A stretch of DNA of 64,000 bases from Tritrichomonas musculus (taxonomy: Eukaryota; Parabasalia; Tritrichomonadida; Tritrichomonadidae): the NCBI GenBank assembly GCA_039105265.1, contig JAPFFF010000012.1:744001-808000 (forward strand). The letters run 5' to 3'. This document shows, piece by piece, positions 52,901 through 61,900 of the stretch. A program made the position numbers and the translations under genes. The first letter of the stretch is position 1. The number at the start of each line of letters is the position of its first letter. The notes under the pieces are model-generated. The model saw nothing but the letters and a program-made list of their open reading frames with translations. It did not search any database and was not told the origin of the DNA.

Positions 52901-55900
52901 AGTGAATCAACATCCTCAACGAAGTGATTCAGTCCAAGTGAATCAACATCCTCAACGAAGTGATTCTACCAGAGTGAATCAACATCCTCAACGAAGTGAT
53001 TCTACCAGAGTGAATCAACATCCTCATCTTAATGACTCAGTCCAAGTGAATCAACATCCTCAACGAAGTGACTCAGTCCAAGTGAATCAACATCCTCATC
53101 TTAATGATTCAGTCCAAGTGAATCAACATCCTCAACGAAGTGACTCAGTCCAAGTGAATCAACATCCTCATCTTAATGACTCATTCCAAGTGAATCAACA
53201 TCCTCAACGAAGTGACTCAGTCCAAGTGAATCAACATCCTCATCTTAATGACTCAGTCCAAGTGAATCAACATCCTCAACGAAGTGATTCTACCAGAGTG
53301 AATCAACATCCTCATCTTAATGACTCAGTCCAAGTGAATCAACATCCTCAACGAAGTGATTCTACCAGAGTGAATCAACATCCTCATCTTAATGACTCAG
53401 TCCAAGTGAATCAACATCCTCAACGAAGTGACTCAGTCCAAGTGAATCAACATCCTCAACGAAGTGATTCAGTCCAAGTGAATCAACATCCTCATCTTAA
53501 TGACTCAGTCCAAGTGAATCTACATCCTCAACGAAGTGATTCTACCAGAGTGAATCAACATCCTCATCTTAATGATTCAGTCCAAGTGAATCAACATCCT
53601 CAACGAAGTGATTCAGTCCAAGTGAATCAACATCCTCAACGAAGTGATTCTATCAGAGTGAATCAACATCCTCAACGAAGTGATTCTACCAGAGTGAATC
53701 AACATCCTCATCTTAATGACTCAGTCCAAGTGAATCAACATCCTCAACGAAGTGACTCAGTCCAAGTGAATCAACATCCTCATCTTAATGATTCAGTCCA
53801 AGTGAATCAACATCCTCAACGAAGTGACTCAGTCCAAGTGAATCAACATCCTCATCTTAATGACTCAGTCCAAGTGAATCAACATCCTCAACGAAGTGAC
53901 TCAGTCCAAGTGAATCAACATCCTCATCTTAATGACTCAGTCCAAGTGAATCAACATCCTCAACGAAGTGACTCAGTCCAAGTGAATCAACATCCTCATC
54001 TTAATGACTCAGTCCAAGTGAATCAACATCCTCATCTTAATGACTCAGTCCAAGTGAATCTACATCCTCAACGAAGTGATTCTACCAGAGTGAATCAACA
54101 TCCTCATCTTAATGATTCAGTCCAAGTGAATCAACATCCTCAACGAAGTGACTCAGTCCAAGTGAATCAACATCCTCATCTTAATGACTCAGTCCAAGTG
54201 AATCAACATCCTCAACGAAGTGATTCAGTCCAAGTGAATCAACATCCTCATCTTAATGACTCAGTCCAAGTGAATCAACATCCTCAACGAAGTGATTCTA
54301 CCAGAGTGAATCAACATCCTCATCTTAATGACTCAGTCCAAGTGAATCAACATCCTCATCTTAATGACTCAGTCCAAGTGAATCAACATCCTCAACGAAG
54401 TGATTCTACCAGAGTGAATCAACATCCTCATCTTAATGACTCAGTCCAAGTGAATCAACATCCTCATCTTAATGATTCAGTCCAAGTGAATCAACATCCT
54501 CAACGAAGTGACTCAGTCCAAGTGAATCAACATCCTCATCTTAATGACTCAGTCCAAGTGAATCAACATCCTCATCTTAATGACTCAGTCCAAGTGAATC
54601 AACATCCTCATCTTAATGACTCAGTCCAAGTGAATCAACATCCTCAACGAAGTGATTCAGTCCAAGTGAATCAACATCCTCATCTTAATGACTCAGTCCA
54701 AGTGAATCAACATCCTCAACGAAGTGATTCTACCAGAGTGAATCAACATCCTCATCTTAATGATTCAGTCCAAGTGAGTCAACATCCTCAACGAAGTGAT
54801 TCAGTCCAAGTGAATCAACATCCTCAACGAAGTGATTCTACCAGAGTGAATCAACATCCTCATCTTAATGATTCAATCCAAGTGAATCAACATCCTCATC
54901 TTAATGATTCAGTCCAAGTGAATCAACATCCTCAACGAAGTGATTCAGTCCAAGTGAATCAACATCCTCATCTTAATGACTCAGTCCAAGTGAATCAACA
55001 TCCTCAACGAAGTGATTCAGTCCAAGTGAATCAACATCCTCATCTTAATGATTCAGTCCAAGTGAATCAACATCCTCATCTTAATGATTCAGTCCAAGTG
55101 AATCAACATCCTCAACGAAGTGATTCTACCAGAGTGAATCAACATCCTCATCTTAATGACTCAGTCCAAGTGATTCAACATCCTCATCTTAATGACTCAG
55201 TCCAAGTGAATCAACATCCTCATCTTAATGATTCAGTCCAAGTGAATCAACATCCTCATCTTAATGATTCAGTCCAAGTGAATCAACATCCTCAACGAAG
55301 TGATTCTACCAGAGTGAATCAACATCCTCATCTTAATGACTCAGTCCAAGTGAATCAACATCCTCAACGAAGTGATTCTATCAGAGAGAATCAACATCCT
55401 CATCTTAATGATTCAATCCAAGTGAATCAACATCCTCATCTTAATGATTCAGTCCAAGTGAATCAACATCCTCAACGAAGTGATTCAGTCCAAGTGAATC
55501 AACATCCTCATCTTAATGACTCAGTCCAAGTGAATCAACATCCTCAACGAAGTGATTCAGTCCAAGTGAATCAACATCCTCATCTTAATGATTCAGTCCA
55601 AGTGAATCAACATCCTCATCTTAATGATTCAGTCCAAGTGAATCAACATCCTCAACGAAGTGATTCTACCAGAGTGAATCAACATCCTCATCTTAATGAC
55701 TCAGTCCAAGTGATTCAACATCCTCATCTTAATGACTCAGTCCAAGTGAATCAACATCCTCATCTTAATGATTCAGTCCAAGTGAATCAACATCCTCATC
55801 TTAATGATTCAGTCCAAGTGAATCAACATCCTCAACGAAGTGATTCTACCAGAGTGAATCAACATCCTCATCTTAATGACTCAGTCCAAGTGAATCAACA

Positions 55901-58900
55901 TCCTCAACGAAGTGATTCTACCAGAGTGAATCAACATCCTCATCTTAATGACTCAGTCCTAGTGAATCAACATCCTCAATGTAGTAATTCAGTCCAAGTG
56001 AATCAACATCCTCAACGAAGCGATTCTACCAGAGTGAATCAACATCCTCATCTTAATGACTCAGTCCTAGTGAATCAACATCCTCAACGAAGTGATTCAG
56101 CCCAAGTGAATCAACATCCTCAACGAAGTGATTCTACCAGAGTGAATCAACATCCTCATCTTAATGATTCAATCCAAGTGAATCAACATCCTCATCTTAA
56201 TGATTCAGTCCAAGTGAATCAACATCCTCAACGAAGTGATTCTACCAGAGTGAATCAACATCCTCATCTTAATGACTCAGTCCAAGTGAATCAACATCCT
56301 CAACGAAGTGATTCTACCAGAGTGAATCAACATCCTCATCTTAATGATTCAGTCCAAGTGAATCAACATCCTCAACGAAGTGATTCTACCAGAGTGAATC
56401 AACATCCTCATCTTAATGACTCAGTCCAAGTGATTCAACATCCTCATCTTAATGACTCAGTCCAAGTGAATCAACATCCTCATCTTAATGATTCAGTCCA
56501 AGTGAATCAACATCCTCAACGAAGTGATTCTACCAGAGTGAATCAACATCCTCATCTTAATGACTCAGTCCAAGTGAATCAACATCCTCAACGAAGTGAT
56601 TCAGTCCAAGTGAATCAACATCCTCAACGAAGTGATTCAGTCCAAGTGAATCAACATCCTCAACGAAGTGATTCTACCAGAGTGAATCAACATCCTCATC
56701 TTAATGATTCAGTCCTAGTGAATCAACATCCTCAATGTAGTAATTCAGTCCAAGTGAATCAACATCCTCAACGAAGCGATTCTACCAGAGTGAATCAACA
56801 TCCTCATCTTAATGACTCAGTCCTAGTGAATCAACATCCTCAACGAAGTGATTCAGCCCAAGTGAATCAACATCCTCAACGAAGTGATTCTACCAGAGTG
56901 AATCAACATCCTCATCTTAATGATTCAGTCCTAGTGAATCAACATCCTCATCTTAATGACTCAGTCCAAGTGAATCAACATCCTCAACGAAGTGATTCTA
57001 CCAGAGTGAATCAACATCCTCATCTTAATGATTCAGTCCTAGTGAATCAACATCCTCATCTTAATGATTCAGTCCTAGTGAATCAACATCCTCATCTTAA
57101 TGATTCAGTCCAAGTGAATCAACATCCTCAACGAAGTGATTCTACCAGAGTGAATCAACATCCTCATCTTAATGATTCAGTCCAAGTGAATCAACATCCT
57201 CAATGTAGTAATTCTGTCCAAGTGAATCAACATCCTCAACGAAGTGATTCAGTCCGAATGAATCAACATCCTCATCTTAATGATTCAGTCCAAGTGGATC
57301 AACATCCTCATCTTAATGATTCTAACCAAGTGAATCAACATCCTCAACGAAGTGATTCAATCAGAGAGAATCAACAGCCTCAACTTAATATTCCTAGTCC
57401 AGACAGTGTTTCTAACCAGGAGTTTCACCGACCTCAACGCAATGTTATTAATCATATGATTCAACAAAATCGCTTTTCTCCGCAAACACAGCCTTCCCTG
57501 CCTCTGCGTCCACCCCTTCCTCAACGATCCTTACGCTGGCCTATATCCATCAATTCTTCCATCTCTAATGATGATTTTTCATCCTCTGAACTTTTATCGT
57601 TTAAAAACGAATTATTCCAAATTCTTTCCTTGCCCAACCTATCAGACTGCAAAAATGCACTCATTAATCTCCACCGACCATCTCTGCCAGATATCAGGAG
57701 TTCATTTGGAATTGACTCCAACATCTGCTTATTACTGGCGAGTGATGTCCCTTTCCCTAAACCCATGGCTTTTGCCTGCTATGTCAAAGACTGCAACTTT
57801 ATAGCTTCTTCTGAAGGCATGTTAAGGAAGCATCTGAAGCAATCACATAAAGTTGATGTGTCTGTCAATCGGGACGAACTTATTAATACGATCTCATATA
57901 TGGCTTTCAAAGAAGTGAAAACAATCTTCTCTTTCGAAGATGGTTCTGAACGTGCAACTGATCGTCGATTACTCTTCTGTCACAATCCCGGATGTGGTTA
58001 CGCCACAGACCGTGACTCTCGCATCAAACTGCATAGAACTAGAATGCATAAAAATTTCTGTGATTCATTAAATGTTCTTGGTCTCTTCTGGGGTTCATTA
58101 AAATCTTGGATCAACGATGCAAATCGCTTTCCATCAATTGGCGAGTTCTTGGGGCAAGGTGAAATGTGGTCGTGCAAAATTTGCGATTTCATTTCTTCGA
58201 GTTCTCTCAATGTCAGAGATCACATCAGCTCAGTACATAGAGATTTATCAACAAGAGATAAGGAAAATTCAATGGTTCCTATCTTTTTAAAATACAGTTT
58301 TGGTGAGTCCCTTACTGATGAAATCAGACCGCTCTCATCAGCATCGGTTAATGATGATTCTAATATCTTAGTTAGTAATTCCTCGCCAGAGAATTCTCAG
58401 CCTTCAAACGAAGTAGATAGTATTCAGACTATTCAGTCGCCGCATGCCAACATTGATGATTTTAATCAATATCACAATGATAATCACTCTTTCTTCGATT
58501 CAGATAATCAATTAATGCAACCCTTAATTGTTGATCTTTCATATATCTCAGAAACGCCCTCCATTCTGCCTGAAAATTCTACAGACTTGCATGAAATCAA
58601 TGAAGTATTTAACATTGAGACACTTAGCAATTGCAAAGCCAACGATGAAATATTTTCTAACTACCTCTCTCTTGCATTCGAATCAGAGGATGATCAATTA
58701 AAAGATTTATTAGCCAATCTTCAAGAAGCACCCCGTCCTACTATGAGTTCTGATAAGGATTCTGAAATTAGTATTGAAGTTTGTATTTCCACCATACTTC
58801 GCACGGCTCCTGCTCGTTGTTGGCCTCCTTTCACAAATGATGACTGCTGTTTCATCTGCAACGAAGCTTTTGAGTCTAACACTAGTTTTCTCATGCATGT

Positions 58901-61900
58901 ACAAAATATGCATCCAAATCTCGTTTATTTTGTGTCAGATCAGCTTTTATGCTGCTTAAGATACTTGACGGACACACCCATTGAATGTATCCTTGTTAAC
59001 GCTGATGGTTCGTCTGAAGTTTTCAAACGTTCAAATTGTATATGCAGAGTTCCAGGGTGCACTTTTATTGCCGACACATATGAAGACTTGCTCAGTCACA
59101 TGGCGCGCAGAAAAGATAGAAACCACTTTTTGTATAAAGTTATGTGTAACAAATATGGTCCTTTCTACGGTTCCATCAAAGCGTTCGTGAGTATTTGCAA
59201 TCGCTTACCCTGTCTTTTCGAACTCCTCAAAGGAAGCGAAGTTAATAATTACAGATGCAAAAAATGCGGCAAAATCTTAACATCATCGGTCAAAGCAGTT
59301 GAGTCACACTTTTCTAAATCACATCGCAATCTATGTAATAATTCTTTGATTGATAAAATTGCATCAGTGAGGATCTCTTTTTCAACTGCTCCCCTGCTTT
59401 CTAACTCACTTGAAGATGCATCAGTGAAGAAAAACCGTATTAAACATTTAGTTGATGATTTGAGAAAAAATATTACTTTAGATGAAGGCACGAAGCTGAT
59501 TGATGATGCATGTTCCAGAATATTATATGATAATCACGACAACTCTGATGTCCCTGCTACATCTTTCCATTCTTATAATATTGTTCCTTCGAAAATTGTG
59601 TCCAATAAAAACAGTTCCCAACATCCTACAATTTCGACTCCTATCAATTCAAATATCATTTCAGTGCTTTCAGACAGTGAAGAAGATGTTAGTATCAAAG
59701 ATGATCATCAAGATAGTTTCCCTAAGAATGCTGAACTTACTCAATCCGATGGATCTAATTCTGATTTCTCTCATAATGTAGATAATGTTCTTAATCCTGA
59801 TGTTCACCATAGCAGTCAGTTTTCCCTATCAGCATCAGAAGTCTCCAATATCGATGTTCTTAGCAATGATATATCTGACTTCACTACTTCTTCCAAGACC
59901 AATGCCTGTGAGGTCTGTGTTGTAAACAGTGAAGAACATAGTGAAGGCGAGTTATCCTTAGCGTTACAGTTTCCTGAGGTTAATCTAAATGGTAATTGTT
60001 ATAACTCACCAAAGTTGCATTCATCACTGAATCATCCTTCATCTTGCATTCGTCATTCTCAATCAAACATTTCTTGTTCTAATTGGAACCTCCATCCTTC
60101 ACTCTTTGATTCTGCATCGAATAGATTCGGCCTCACAGATCCTTTTCCATCTGCCCCTATGCAGAATCTTCAGAATCAACACCAGTGCAATTCTCTCCAG
60201 AATTCTTTTTTTAATTCTCAAAGTCAATCTTCTGAATCTTTCTCAACCTTAAACGCTTATAATTCAGACAGTCCTAGTTCTAATGTTTTGCATAGCAGTT
60301 CTAATGCTCCTGACATACCTCCTGTCATTAGCCCAGACTTCAACGTTGTTAATCCCCCATCAAACAACAGTTCATTATTGAATCAACCTACTCCTAATAT
60401 TTTATCTCGCTGGGGTTCTAGATCCTCGCGTAACGGCGGAACGTGTCGTAACAAACGTGCAAATATTAATGATGACTCCCGTTATCCTCTAAATATTTCT
60501 CTGGACGTACCTGATTCTACATCAGTAACTGATAATATCGAGTCTTCGCAAAGGCATATCATCTCTCAAGGCCTGAAATGGTATAATGAATCTTTAAACC
60601 GAAAATTTGTACATCTTCCTAAGCTTGATAGAGAGAAGAGGAAGTTGGTTTCAAATGGCCTCAAAGAACTTTTTGAAGGAGAACTCATTCCTTTATTAAG
60701 CTACTATGATCCTGATAAATTTGAAAATCTGGACCAAGATGTTGCTTGGAAGCTATTCGAAGGCGCATTTGAAGAGTCCATCCATCGTATTAGACTGCAT
60801 ATCGCTACCAAATTAAACATTGACGTGGATAGAATTTACTCAAATAAAATGAAGAAACGTTGGTCTAACAAAATTCAGGAAGAACTAGCTGACATTCAGA
60901 TGAACTCAAGATACTTAAACAAATTAGCTTCTGATATTGAAAAACTTAATTCGATTGATAAACTTAATGAAGAGGTAGAATTTGAGAAAGCTCAACGCAG
61001 AATATTGAAATATTTATCATTCATTAGCAACGATGACAGAACCAGAATTTTTGGCACAAACGACTCCTTAACAATCTTAGATGAACTTAGTTACCAAGGT
61101 AATAAAGCTAGAGAATGCGGCGAGTGGCTTCAAACAACCATTGGCGAACTCATCAAAAAAGAAATGTCACTCAAAGCATCGCAGCGGCAATCTAATAAAA
61201 TTCGAGAATGTTACTCTGAGAACCCTCGAAAAACTCTGAATAATTTTATATTGAATAAAGTTCAACCTCAATGCTTAATTGATGAATCTTCACTTCACGA
61301 CTTCTTTGCCCGGACTTTCCGGAAAAATGATGAAGAATTCATCCCGGATGATGATGGAATTTTTGCCATCTCTAACTGTTTTGATGACCATGACAAAGAA
61401 TTATTTATGAATCTTATTACTAACGAAGAATCCTTCAAAGAAGTCATTTCGAGCCGTAAATATGATTCAGCTGCGGGACCTGATGGTATCGACTATAGTG
61501 TGTTCAAACTTTTACCAAACATTTCTGCTAAGTTCTTTTGTCTTATCTCAAAAGTTATTGTTAAAAAAGGAAGAGTACCTCATGGTTGGAAAAAGTCTAT
61601 AATGAGACTTCTCTACAAGAAAGGTGACATTAATTGCCCCAGTAATTGGAGACCTATTTCAATATCTAATAGTATCTACAGAATTTTTAGCTGTGTTTGG
61701 GCCAAATCTATTAACAAAGCTCATCTAAATCTTCATATTTTTTCTAACGTTCAAAGAGGATTCATTGAAGCCGTAAATGGCTGCAGTGACAATGCCATGA
61801 TCATTTCTGAGCTATTCTATGACGCCATGCGAAACCACCGAAACATCTTTGTTACTGCATTAGACTTTAAAAACGCTTTCGGTTCAGTTTCGCATGACAT

